Shown: piece after piece, positions 5,876-12,129 of the stretch | Numbering within the stretch: the stretch's first letter is position 1 | How the letters are laid out: each line of letters begins with the position of its first letter | DNA from: UBA3907 sp033810155 | GTDB lineage: Bacteria > Bacillota > Sulfobacillia > Fermentithermobacillales > Fermentithermobacillaceae | DNA length: 12,129 nucleotides | Assembly: GCA_033810155.1 (NCBI GenBank) | Contig: JAPXKJ010000033.1 | Location: 1-12,129, forward strand | Reading direction: 5' to 3' | Position numbers and translations under genes: made by a program | Notes under the pieces: model-generated | The model's database searches: none | What the model saw: only the letters and a program-made list of their open reading frames with translations | What the model was told of the DNA's origin: nothing

Positions 5876-6895
5876 TTGCGTACCAGATTTCTTCCGAAAG
5901 GTAGAGTTGAAGAGAGCAAGCGCCCACTCGTGATCATGGTCACTTTGACTGTTTCTTTGATTGCGACGATCATAGGAATTTTGTGTTTTCCCAGGGAGAA
6001 CACAGTAAACGTATATGCATGGGATCGGACGATTACGTTCTCATCGGATGCGGCCACAGTATCCGATGTACTGAAGGCAGCCAACTTATCTTTGAGTCCT
6101 GGAGACTCGGTTATCCCCTCACTGGAAACAGAAGTATCTGACAACATGAGCATTACGATTGAGCGTGCGAAACCCATATTCATCCACTGGAGAGGCAAGA
6201 TTTTACCCATCCTCGTTGCCGAAAAAAACGTATCCAAAATCCTTTCAATTGCCAATATCCCAATCGAACCTGACGATGTAGTTTATCCGGGTCTAGGCGC
6301 AGAGGTTCCTTACGACAGGACTATTAGAGTTGTAAAAGTTACCTACGGCGAGGTCCGAGAGCGGCAAGAAATCGCTTACGACACTACAAAAAGACAAGAC
6401 CCTTCATTGGAAGCCGGACTCAGCCGGGTATTCAGTTATGGCTCGCCAGGTGTTATCGAGATTCTGTATGAGGTCAAGTATGAAGATGGCGTAGAAGTGC
6501 ATCGTACCGAGAAGTCGAGAACTTTGGTCAAAGAACCTGTCGCATGTGTGATGCTTGTGGGTGCACGATATGAAGTCTTCCGTGACGGCCAAAACATCAG
6601 GTTCACAAGAGCTCTTGAAGCAAGTTCTACTGCATATTGCCCTTGCAGCATATGCTGTGGCCCCTACGCAACAGGAAGAACGGCAACAGGAGTTACTGCC
6701 ACAAAAGGGATAGTTTCTGTAGATCCCAGCGTAATACCCTTGGGCACCAGGCTGTATGTAGAAGGATACGGTTTTGCGGTAGCGGCAGACGTGGGCAGTA
6801 GTATAAAGGGCAACGAGATTGACGTGTGCTTCGACACACACGATGAAGCTTTGGCCTGGGGTCGCAAAAAGGTTAAGGTGTATATACTGCCTTGA
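5876..6895 (+). CDS. yabE: YabE-like cell-wall protein with DUF348, G5 and 3D domains
   Basis: This 339-residue protein is predicted to act outside the membrane on peptidoglycan. A short basic N-terminus is followed by one hydrophobic segment (about residues 18-38, VIMVTLTVSLIATIIGILCF), a signal anchor. Next come two DUF348 repeats (about 43-85 and 95-140), a G5 domain (about 150-225, with VTYGEVRERQEIAYDT and the GSPGV turn) and a C-terminal 3D domain. The 3D domain has CPCSICCGP, the TGVTATKGIVSVDPSVIPLG block and the aspartates of AADVG and EIDVCFD, and it resembles the core of MltA-type lytic transglycosylases. I chose TTG at 5876 because AGGAGGTG (5864-5871) stands just before it; a TTG at 5759 would put a stretch with no ribosome site before the anchor. 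Its stop overlaps the ksgA start. RNase M5 (rnmV), usual between them, is absent. Confidence 0.9.
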   Translation: MRTRFLPKGRVEESKRPLVIMVTLTVSLIATIIGILCFPRENTVNVYAWDRTITFSSDAATVSDVLKAANLSLSPGDSVIPSLETEVSDNMSITIERAKPIFIHWRGKILPILVAEKNVSKILSIANIPIEPDDVVYPGLGAEVPYDRTIRVVKVTYGEVRERQEIAYDTTKRQDPSLEAGLSRVFSYGSPGVIEILYEVKYEDGVEVHRTEKSRTLVKEPVACVMLVGARYEVFRDGQNIRFTRALEASSTAYCPCSICCGPYATGRTATGVTATKGIVSVDPSVIPLGTRLYVEGYGFAVAADVGSSIKGNEIDVCFDTHDEALAWGRKKVKVYILP

Positions 6896-7764
6896 TGAGC
6901 GATACTAGCTACGGTCAGATTATGAGAGAATATGAACTGAAATTGAAGAAACGGTTGGGACAACACTTTATTTTAGATCCCAATCTTCTAAAGACTATTT
7001 CGTCGATTATGGTACCTGGAAACTCTTGGGTGGCGGTTGAAGTTGGAGCGGGGCTTGCAACTCTCACAAGGGCCTTGTGTGAGCGGGCACTGTGGGTGTA
7101 CGCGCTTGAATTGGACAGAGATCTCATCGAGCCTGTAGCGGCGGTTACAGGCTCGATCGCAAACCTTACTTGGATCTGGGGCGACGCTCTGAAATATGAT
7201 CTTACGGGTAAGAGCCTTAGACAATCGCATCCTCAATCGCCACTTGTTCTATGTGGAAATGTTCCATATTATGTCACTTCGGACGTCCTTTATTCAGCAC
7301 TTATACCTCGTTCTGAGTGGAAGAAGATATCCTTTGTTGTACAAGAAGAAGTAGCTCGAAGGATGGCAGAACCGCCGGGCTCTCGTGACTTTAGCAGGCT
7401 TTCTCTATGGTGTCAGTACCGTGGCAGCGTAACCATAGAACGAAAGATTCCGAGAGGCGCATTTGTGCCGCCTCCAGAGGTTGATTCGAGTCTGGTTACC
7501 ATAGACATTTCTGACAGGTTTCCACTCACCGAAGAAGAGGAGAATATCCTCAACGAGATCTCTAGGGCAGCGTTCTCTCAGCGTCGCAAGACCTTGCTGA
7601 ACAGTCTTGCACCGTTAGCAGGCGGCAAACAGGCACTCATTTCCATTGAAAATATCCCTTCTGTACTGCTCAAAAAAAGACCGGAAGAATTGTCACTTGA
7701 AGAGTACGTGGCGCTAACAAAAGGTCTTGCCCCCATCTTCGTTCAAAAACACAAAAGCAGATAG
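6895..7764 (+). CDS. ksgA: 16S rRNA (adenine1518/1519-N6)-dimethyltransferase KsgA (RsmA)
   Basis: KsgA dimethylates two adjacent adenosines in the 3' terminal hairpin of 16S rRNA, using S-adenosylmethionine, late in 30S assembly; its loss gives kasugamycin resistance. The 289-residue protein has the RLGQHF start motif (20-25), the SAM-binding VEVGAGLATLT block (about 48-58), the catalytic NVPYY (N122-Y126, family form N-[LIV]-P-Y) and the later PPPEVDSSLV and FSQRRKTLLNSL segments. The ATG at 6895 shares its A with the TGA of the yabE-like gene (TGATG), which suggests translational coupling. A TTG directly before it would add one residue. A second in-frame ATG at 6922 would still keep all motifs. 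No terminator is evident after it. Confidence 0.95.
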   Translation: MSDTSYGQIMREYELKLKKRLGQHFILDPNLLKTISSIMVPGNSWVAVEVGAGLATLTRALCERALWVYALELDRDLIEPVAAVTGSIANLTWIWGDALKYDLTGKSLRQSHPQSPLVLCGNVPYYVTSDVLYSALIPRSEWKKISFVVQEEVARRMAEPPGSRDFSRLSLWCQYRGSVTIERKIPRGAFVPPPEVDSSLVTIDISDRFPLTEEEENILNEISRAAFSQRRKTLLNSLAPLAGGKQALISIENIPSVLLKKRPEELSLEEYVALTKGLAPIFVQKHKSR

Positions 7765-7825
7765 ACTTCCTGTTAAGAGGCGAATACTAGTTTGTATGTC
7801 CCAATAGTCCGAATTTACTAGACAA

Positions 7826-7854
7826 TTGCGTAAATGGCTGAAAAATGTTACCAT
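7826..7854 (+). promoter_or_regulatory. Possible promoter for the ykuK-like gene
   Basis: In the 123-base gap after ksgA, TTGCGT (7826-7831) and TACCAT (7849-7854) are spaced by 17 bases and match the sigma-A hexamers at three and four of six positions. This is the best pair I could find. The rest of the gap shows no hairpin with a T run and no gene. Confidence 0.3.
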
Positions 7855-7887
7855 TAGTTGTGTTGAAGCCTGGAAGGGGGAGTCATC

Positions 7888-8358
7888 TTGTATTTCGTCA
7901 GCCCCACCAAGGGGACGATGAGTTTCTCAAAGATGTTCGAAGACATCCTCGCATTTGTGTCAGACAACCCTGAATCCCAATACAAACTGATAGTTGGAAG
8001 CGATTCCCAGGCGAGAGAGCAAGTATGTTTTGTAACCGCTGTTGTAATATATCGTATCGGCAAAGGCGCAAGATATTACTACACCCGTTCCTATGTGAAC
8101 AAAATGCCCAGCATGAAGCAGCGCATCTTTTATGAAGCTCATTTGAGTCTGGACATTGCTAGCAAACTTGCGGGTGAACTATCAAAAACTGACCACAACG
8201 ATCTTAACATTGAGATTCATCTTGACGTAGGCCCTAACGGCCCGACAAAAACACTTATAAAGGATCTGGTCGCTCAAATAGTAGGGAGCGGTTTTTTGGC
8301 CAAAATCAAACCGGATGCTTATGGGGCATCTCAGGTAGCCGACAAACACTCTAAGTAG
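7888..8358 (+). CDS. ykuK: YkuK/DUF458-type ribonuclease H-like protein
   Basis: This 156-residue protein resembles the YkuK family (formerly DUF458), which has an RNase H-like fold and no firmly established substrate. Visible family features are the opening YFVSPTKGTMSF, the acidic VGSDSQ motif with D39 (a likely metal ligand), the tyrosine-rich RYYYTRSY strand, EIHLDVGPNGPTK (a second acidic site) and the C-terminal DAYGASQVADKHSK. The TTG start at 7888 is preceded by GGAAGGGGGAG (7872-7882). No signal peptide or membrane segment is present, so it should be cytoplasmic. It occupies the place where B. subtilis and many relatives carry yabG, between ksgA and veg. Nuclease activity is inferred only from the fold. 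Confidence 0.85.
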   Translation: MYFVSPTKGTMSFSKMFEDILAFVSDNPESQYKLIVGSDSQAREQVCFVTAVVIYRIGKGARYYYTRSYVNKMPSMKQRIFYEAHLSLDIASKLAGELSKTDHNDLNIEIHLDVGPNGPTKTLIKDLVAQIVGSGFLAKIKPDAYGASQVADKHSK

Positions 8359-8401
8359 AGTTGGAAAAACAGCGCGGGTGAAAGAAAGGGGGGGACGGCA
8401 A

Positions 8402-8668
8402 TTGTTATTGGGAAAGAACTCAGTGGATCATATTCGAAGCAAGCTCGATGATCATCTTGGCGAGCGGATTACAGTCAAAGCTAACGAAGGGCGCAAGCGT
8501 ATCTCAATTACAGAAGGCGTGTTGGAAAAAACCTATCCTAGCATATTTACAGTTAGACTGGATGATGAGTTCGGACGCACCGCAACTTGGAGTTATGTAG
8601 ACGTGCTTACTGATGCTGTTCAGATCCAGTTCACCGATGATATGCAGGATATGCCTGCTGACAATTAG
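8402..8668 (+). CDS. veg: Veg family protein
   Basis: Veg is a small cytoplasmic protein of Bacillota that in B. subtilis is highly expressed and affects biofilm formation and spore outgrowth. The 88-residue product matches its pattern and size: a short helix, LGERITVKANEGRKR (about 20-34), EGVLEKTYPSIFTVRLD, then ATWSYVDVLTDAVQIQF. I chose the TTG at 8402, behind the G-rich site AAAGGGGGGGA (8385-8395). The GTG at 8378 would place that site inside the gene and add MKERGGRQ, which is unlike the family. The gene follows the ykuK-like gene by 43 bases and may share its transcript. The small acid-soluble protein gene sspF, usual after veg, is not found. Its molecular function is unknown. Confidence 0.92.
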   Translation: MLLGKNSVDHIRSKLDDHLGERITVKANEGRKRISITEGVLEKTYPSIFTVRLDDEFGRTATWSYVDVLTDAVQIQFTDDMQDMPADN

Positions 8669-8896
8669 ATCAAGAACGAGTATTTGAAAAACAAATTCCA
8701 ATGACAGCCTAAGGAAGTCTATTGTCTTTCAAAGCGGACTCGTCCACAAATTTAGCGTGCTCCAAATAACACCATCATGAGATTTCACTTCTTTTCAAAA
8801 ATTAGCAATCCGCAAAAACATAGTTCAGTTCTGTGCGATTTGAAGCATAATAAGATTGAAAAACGAATTTGCATCTTGCTTGCGGCTGGTGATATT
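8669..8896. other. Gene-free gap between veg and ispE
   Basis: These 228 bases are open in the ispE frame from an ATG at 8777, but that extension (MRFHFFSK...) has no ribosome site and no IspE similarity, so I treat it as non-coding. A possible -10 is CATAAT at 8846-8851 within GCATAATAAG; the best -35-like match is TTCAGT (8824-8829) at 16 bases. No intrinsic terminator for veg is seen. This is where sspF lies in B. subtilis, and no trace of it can be read here. Confidence 0.45.
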
Positions 8897-9814
8897 GTGG
8901 TTAACTATAATGCTTACGCTAAGGTGAACTTGGGTTTGAACATAATAGGGAAGCGGCCCGACGGTTATCATGAGATTGAAACTTTGATGGTAACGGTTGA
9001 CTTGTGTGACACCGTAGAAGTTTCGGAACAGGCTCATGGTATTCAAATCGTATGTCCTGAGTTAGTGGGTGTTCCAGGAACCGATAACATCGCCTACAAA
9101 GCGGTGAACTGCTTTCTTTCAACCCATAGCAGCGCATTGGACAAAGGGTTACTAATTCATATAGCGAAGAACATACCAGTGGGTGCAGGTATGGGGGGAG
9201 GCAGCTCAGATGCTGCCGCGGTTCTTTTGGCTATGCAAGATTTGGCGTTCGGGAGTCCTCTGCAGGACACAGATTATTTAGTTGAGCTGGGTGCGAAGGT
9301 TGGTTCCGATGTGGCGTTTTTTGTCGGTGCGAACTCAAAACCGCCCCGATGGCATTCAGCATTGTGTCGGGGAAGAGGAGAATACGTCGAAAGAGTAGTA
9401 GGCAGAGAGTTTTGGCTTGTCATGGTGTTTCCGGAAATACCAATCTCTACCGAGTGGGCGTACAAGCAATATGATGCGTTGAGCACGTCAACGGTTCTTT
9501 CAGCCTGTGCCAAGAGGCGTAGAATGGACGCGCTTTTGGACGTATTTGCATCGGGTGATTCAGAGTCTTTGGGGAGATCGGTTTTTAACGATCTGGAAAC
9601 GCCCGTGTGCAAATGTTATCCATTTGTGTCGAGGATTAAAGATGCCCTGGTTTCAGCAGGAGCTCACGGTGCTTGTATGACAGGGAGCGGTTCGGCAGTT
9701 TACGGTATCTGCGATTCGTTTGAGGAGAGCCTAGTGGTAAAAGAAAGGCTCACAGGGATGCTTCCCCGTGAGGCAGGTCCTTGCGCCGTTAAAATCGCGA
9801 AAACAAGGGGGTAA
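8897..9814 (+). CDS. ispE: 4-diphosphocytidyl-2-C-methyl-D-erythritol kinase
   Basis: IspE phosphorylates CDP-methylerythritol at the 2-hydroxyl with ATP, the fourth step of the MEP pathway to isopentenyl diphosphate. The 305-residue GHMP kinase shows AYAKVNLGL (6-14, with catalytic K9), RPDGYHEIET, the phosphate loop PVGAGMGGGSSDAA (94-107), GSDVAFF with the catalytic D138, and the C-terminal GAHGACMTGSGSAVYG glycine loop. Between D138 and the GRGE motif the segment VGANSKPPRWHSALCR is slightly longer and less glycine-rich than the usual family form. I chose GTG at 8897: the GGTGAT three bases before it matches the 3' part of an extended Shine-Dalgarno, and the protein then starts as the family does. 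The next gene follows after 6 bases. Confidence 0.94.
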   Translation: MVNYNAYAKVNLGLNIIGKRPDGYHEIETLMVTVDLCDTVEVSEQAHGIQIVCPELVGVPGTDNIAYKAVNCFLSTHSSALDKGLLIHIAKNIPVGAGMGGGSSDAAAVLLAMQDLAFGSPLQDTDYLVELGAKVGSDVAFFVGANSKPPRWHSALCRGRGEYVERVVGREFWLVMVFPEIPISTEWAYKQYDALSTSTVLSACAKRRRMDALLDVFASGDSESLGRSVFNDLETPVCKCYPFVSRIKDALVSAGAHGACMTGSGSAVYGICDSFEESLVVKERLTGMLPREAGPCAVKIAKTRG

Positions 9815-9820
9815 TTATCA

Positions 9821-10567
9821 TTGGAGATAGATGCTGTAGTTTTGGCTGCCAGACCTAATACAGGAAAACTGGCGTCAGAAAGTGATGAGCCATTGGAAGC
9901 CAATATAGATATTGGCGGAAGGCCCATGATAGATTATGTTTTTTCGGCTTTGCGAGGGGTTCCGGAGATAAGGAACATAATCCTCGTAGGTCCTCGAGAT
10001 GGACTGTCGGCATACGCGGGCAACAGAGTGAAGATTGTGGAGCCAGGCGAGGATCTAATCTCCAACGTAAAGATCGGCCTGTCACATTCCGAATCTGAAT
10101 ACGTTCTTGTGGCATCGTCCGATATCCCACTCATAACAGATGAGATCGTGAAAGAATTCCTCCAGGCAGCGATATCATCAGGCGCTGACTTCGTGTATCC
10201 TGTGTGCACGAAAGAAGACTGCGACCTGAAGTACCCCGGTGTCCAGAGAACATACGCGAAGGTAAAGGGTACAAATTATACGGGAGGCAATCTTTTTTTC
10301 ATAAAAGAAAGCCATGTTGAAAAACTCTGGCCCATGGTCGATGCAATGATCGAGAACCGAAAATCTCCTGTAAAGATGGGCATGTTCTTTGGTTTGGGGT
10401 TTTTGCTGAAAATCCTATTCGGGATTGCCGGCCTTCCTGAGATTGAAGATCATGTGGGCAAGATCGCCGGGATGAAGTGCAAAGCCTATGTGGCCGCTCC
10501 AGAAATAGGCATAGATGTTGACAAGCCTAAGGACTTGGAACTCGTTAGAAGTATATTGGCAAAGTGA
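9821..10567 (+). CDS. MobA-like nucleotidyltransferase with degenerate signature loop
   Basis: This 248-residue protein has the Rossmann-like NTP-transferase fold of the MobA/GlmU/IspD superfamily. It opens EIDAVVLAARPNTGKL, where active members normally have LAGG-x3-RMG and a lysine; here both glycines and the arginine-methionine pair are lost. IDIGGRPMIDYV follows, then the metal-site-like ASSDIPLIT (about residues 103-111), YPGVQRTYAKVKG, TGGNLFF and a C-terminal GIDVDKPKDLELV. The hydrophobic FFGLGFLLKILFGIAGL stretch near residues 188-204 may be a helical hairpin rather than a membrane segment. TTG at 9821 lies behind AAGGGGGTAA (9805-9814). It is probably co-transcribed with ispE. Similar proteins beside ispE or glmU occur in clostridia. 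The substrate is unknown and it may not be catalytic. Confidence 0.82.
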   Translation: MEIDAVVLAARPNTGKLASESDEPLEANIDIGGRPMIDYVFSALRGVPEIRNIILVGPRDGLSAYAGNRVKIVEPGEDLISNVKIGLSHSESEYVLVASSDIPLITDEIVKEFLQAAISSGADFVYPVCTKEDCDLKYPGVQRTYAKVKGTNYTGGNLFFIKESHVEKLWPMVDAMIENRKSPVKMGMFFGLGFLLKILFGIAGLPEIEDHVGKIAGMKCKAYVAAPEIGIDVDKPKDLELVRSILAK

Positions 10568-10573
10568 TATAAT
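10545..10573 (+). promoter_or_regulatory. Probable extended -10 promoter before glmU
   Basis: A perfect TATAAT (10568-10573) is preceded by TGA, making an extended -10 (TGnTATAAT), and TTAGAA (10545-10550) stands 17 bases upstream as a weak -35. The TG belongs to the stop codon of the preceding gene. Transcription would start near 10580, leaving a leader of only about a dozen bases that still includes GGAGAG, the glmU ribosome site. This would let glmU-prs be expressed separately from ispE. Confidence 0.45.
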
Positions 10574-10591
10574 ACCGTAGGAGAGATCGGC

Positions 10592-12007
10592 ATGTCAGAT
10601 GGTTCAAGAACAAATGTGGTCATATTAGCCGCCGGTGAAGGTACTCGGATGAAGTCTGATACCTCTAAGGTTCTTTTTCCCCTTTGTGGACGGCCTATGA
10701 TAGATTATGTCCTAAATGCTGCTTTGGAGTTAGAACCCGATAAGATCGTTATTGTTTTGGGGCATAAGGGCCAAGAAATATTAGACCACGTTACCCGTAC
10801 ATGGGTAGAAGGCAGGAAAGATACCTGTCCCATCGAGTTCTCGTGGCAGACTCAGCAGTTGGGTACAGGTGATGCAGTAAGGTGTGCTTTAGATCTCATA
10901 TCCTCGTTGTGTGAAAATGTGATGATCCTCTGTGGTGATACTCCTCTTATTACAGGCCGGCTGCTGCAAGAATTTGCGCGGATGCATCTGGCGTCGGGTT
11001 CTGATCTGTCTATCGTCACGACCATTCTTGAGGATCCGGGTTCATACGGACGTATAGTGAGAGACGAAGAGGGCAAGGTATCGAAAATCGTTGAAGCGAG
11101 CGACATTTCAGATAAAGAGGAAGGAGTTAAGGAAATCAACTCTGGTATTTACCTTGGGAAAAGGAGTATCTTATCTGAGTTTCTTCCGAGATTAAGCAAC
11201 AAGAACGCAAAACAGGAATTCTATTTGACGGATATAGTTGAGATGGCTGCGAATGACGGGCTCAAGGTGTTGCCTTTTGTTTGGCAAGACAGCACGGCGG
11301 TTCACGGGGTAAACAACAGGTACGATCTTGCCTATGCCGAATCAAAGCTTAGGCAGAGGATCCTAGAGAGACTTTGCGTCTCGGGTGTTACAGTTCGCGA
11401 TCCCCAGAACACATATGTAGACTATGGGGTTGAGGTTGGGAAGGATACCATAATCGAACCGAACACTTTTTTGGTAGGCGATACAAAAATCGGACAAAAG
11501 TGCATTGTCGGACCTTCTAGCTACATTATAGACTCGAATATCTCGGACGGCAGCAGGGTGTGGATGTCTGTCGTAGAGGACTCCGAAATTGGGCAGAATG
11601 CCGAAATAGGACCTTACTCGCATCTAAGACCCAAATGTGTAGTTGAATCCAATGTGTTAATAGGTAACTTTGCAGAAGTAAAAAACTGTGTAATAAAGCA
11701 GGGTTCTAAGGTTCACCATCATTCATATCTGGGCGATTGCTTCGTGGGCTCTCATGTTAATATAGGTGCAGGTACCGTTACGGTAAATTACGATGGAGTT
11801 AAGAAACATCAGACTATCATTGACGACGGTGCATTTGTCGGCTGCAACGCCAATATCATCGCTCCTTTGAGAATTGGGAAGGATGCTTTTGTTGCAGCAG
11901 GGTCGACCATCACTTCCGATGTACCTGATGGTTCTTTGGGAATTGCAAGGCAACGGCAGACCAACAAGGATGGCTGGGTGTCGAAGCGCAGAAAACAAGA
12001 GAAATAG
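10592..12007 (+). CDS. glmU: Bifunctional N-acetylglucosamine-1-phosphate uridyltransferase / glucosamine-1-phosphate acetyltransferase
   Basis: GlmU makes UDP-GlcNAc, the precursor for peptidoglycan and teichoic acids: its C-terminal half acetylates glucosamine-1-phosphate with acetyl-CoA and its N-terminal half adds UMP from UTP. The 471 residues match the family. The N-terminal domain has VILAAGEGTRMKS (10-22), the SKVLFPLCGRPM segment, QQLGTGDAV and the metal aspartate D116 in CGDTPLI. From about residue 260 the left-handed beta-helix of hexapeptide repeats begins. It carries LRPKCVVESNVLIGNFAEVKN, the presumed catalytic base H376 in SKVHHHSYLGD, and GAGTVTVNYDG. The ATG has AGGAGAG (10579-10585) just upstream. 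The stop overlaps the ribosome site of prs, so the two are coupled. The B. subtilis genes purR, yabJ and spoVG that normally precede glmU are missing. Confidence 0.97.
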   Translation: MSDGSRTNVVILAAGEGTRMKSDTSKVLFPLCGRPMIDYVLNAALELEPDKIVIVLGHKGQEILDHVTRTWVEGRKDTCPIEFSWQTQQLGTGDAVRCALDLISSLCENVMILCGDTPLITGRLLQEFARMHLASGSDLSIVTTILEDPGSYGRIVRDEEGKVSKIVEASDISDKEEGVKEINSGIYLGKRSILSEFLPRLSNKNAKQEFYLTDIVEMAANDGLKVLPFVWQDSTAVHGVNNRYDLAYAESKLRQRILERLCVSGVTVRDPQNTYVDYGVEVGKDTIIEPNTFLVGDTKIGQKCIVGPSSYIIDSNISDGSRVWMSVVEDSEIGQNAEIGPYSHLRPKCVVESNVLIGNFAEVKNCVIKQGSKVHHHSYLGDCFVGSHVNIGAGTVTVNYDGVKKHQTIIDDGAFVGCNANIIAPLRIGKDAFVAAGSTITSDVPDGSLGIARQRQTNKDGWVSKRRKQEK

Positions 12008-12019
12008 GGGGTAACTCGA

Positions 12020-12129
12020 TTGTATGGGTACGGTGGCCAGGATCTCAAGATCTTTTCCGGAAATTCCAATAAGAAACTTGCGTCTAGCATCTGCAAGCAT
12101 ATCGGAGTGCCTGAAGGCGCGATAGAAGT
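12020..12129 (+). CDS. prs: Ribose-phosphate pyrophosphokinase, 5' part only
   Basis: Prs converts ribose-5-phosphate and ATP to phosphoribosyl pyrophosphate for nucleotide, histidine and tryptophan synthesis. Only the first 36 codons are in the window, but they carry the family's opening LKIFSGNSNKKLASSI followed by the HIGVPEG turn, in the usual place after glmU. The TTG at 12020 is preceded by AGGGGGTAA (12006-12014), whose first bases are part of the glmU stop codon; an ATG at 12024 is out of frame. The catalytic and PRPP-binding regions lie beyond the edge. Confidence 0.92.
   Translation, partial: MYGYGGQDLKIFSGNSNKKLASSICKHIGVPEGAIE

Noticed and set aside
8388..8398. GGGGGGACGG before veg as a second copy of the REP-like core
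   Set aside because: It shares ten bases with the 411-420 minus-strand core but has no inverted repeat around it and is better explained as the veg ribosome site.
8777..8896. N-terminal extension of IspE from an upstream ATG
   Set aside because: It adds 40 residues with no IspE similarity and no ribosome site; the family start motif begins just after the GTG at 8897.
1..12129. CRISPR array, tRNA genes, prophage or defence island
   Set aside because: No regular direct repeats, cloverleaf-like sequences, integrases or defence-gene domains were seen on either strand; the genes are conserved core functions.

Overview
The window looks like a chromosomal housekeeping segment from a low-to-mid GC Bacillota (Firmicutes) of the clostridial, probably anaerobic, type. 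The gene order follows the conserved block known from Bacillus subtilis between tmk and prs (tmk-yaaQ-yaaR-holB-yaaT-...-rsmI-abrB-metS-tatD-yabE-rnmV-ksgA-yabG-veg-sspF-ispE-...-glmU-prs), but in a reduced form. The clostridial assignment rests on gene order, a cysteine-rich AbrB, a rubredoxin-type protein and purine-rich Shine-Dalgarno sites. The species cannot be named from the sequence.

Layout. Positions 1-314 (minus strand) hold the start of a rubredoxin fused to a divergent 4Fe-4S domain, cut by the window edge. Positions 315-489 are a divergent intergenic region with a REP-like palindrome. Positions 490-4280 (plus) hold tmk, darA/yaaQ, holB, ricT/yaaT and rsmI. They join DNA precursor supply and replication (Tmk, HolB) with c-di-AMP sensing (DarA), RNA-decay or sporulation control (RicT) and rRNA modification (RsmI). 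A strong bidirectional terminator (4255-4306) overlaps the 3' end of rsmI and separates it from the convergent abrB gene (4372-4632, minus). Positions 4633-4900 are the control region between the divergent abrB and tatD.

Positions 4901-7764 (plus) hold tatD, a yabE-like 3D-domain cell-wall protein and ksgA. Positions 7888-8668 hold a YkuK-type RNase H-like protein and veg. Positions 8897-12129 hold ispE, a MobA-like nucleotidyltransferase, glmU and the first codons of prs. The last group feeds isoprenoid, cell-wall (UDP-GlcNAc) and nucleotide (PRPP) synthesis.

Most of the window is ordinary conserved core genome and I see no obvious new multi-gene system. The points worth attention are: heavy use of TTG and GTG starts behind G-rich Shine-Dalgarno sites; the rubredoxin-4Fe4S fusion; the REP-like palindrome; a hairpin overlapping a promoter-like element before holB; a short RsmI whose stop codon sits in its own terminator loop; a nucleotidyltransferase with a degenerate signature beside glmU; and the loss or replacement of several genes normally found in this block.
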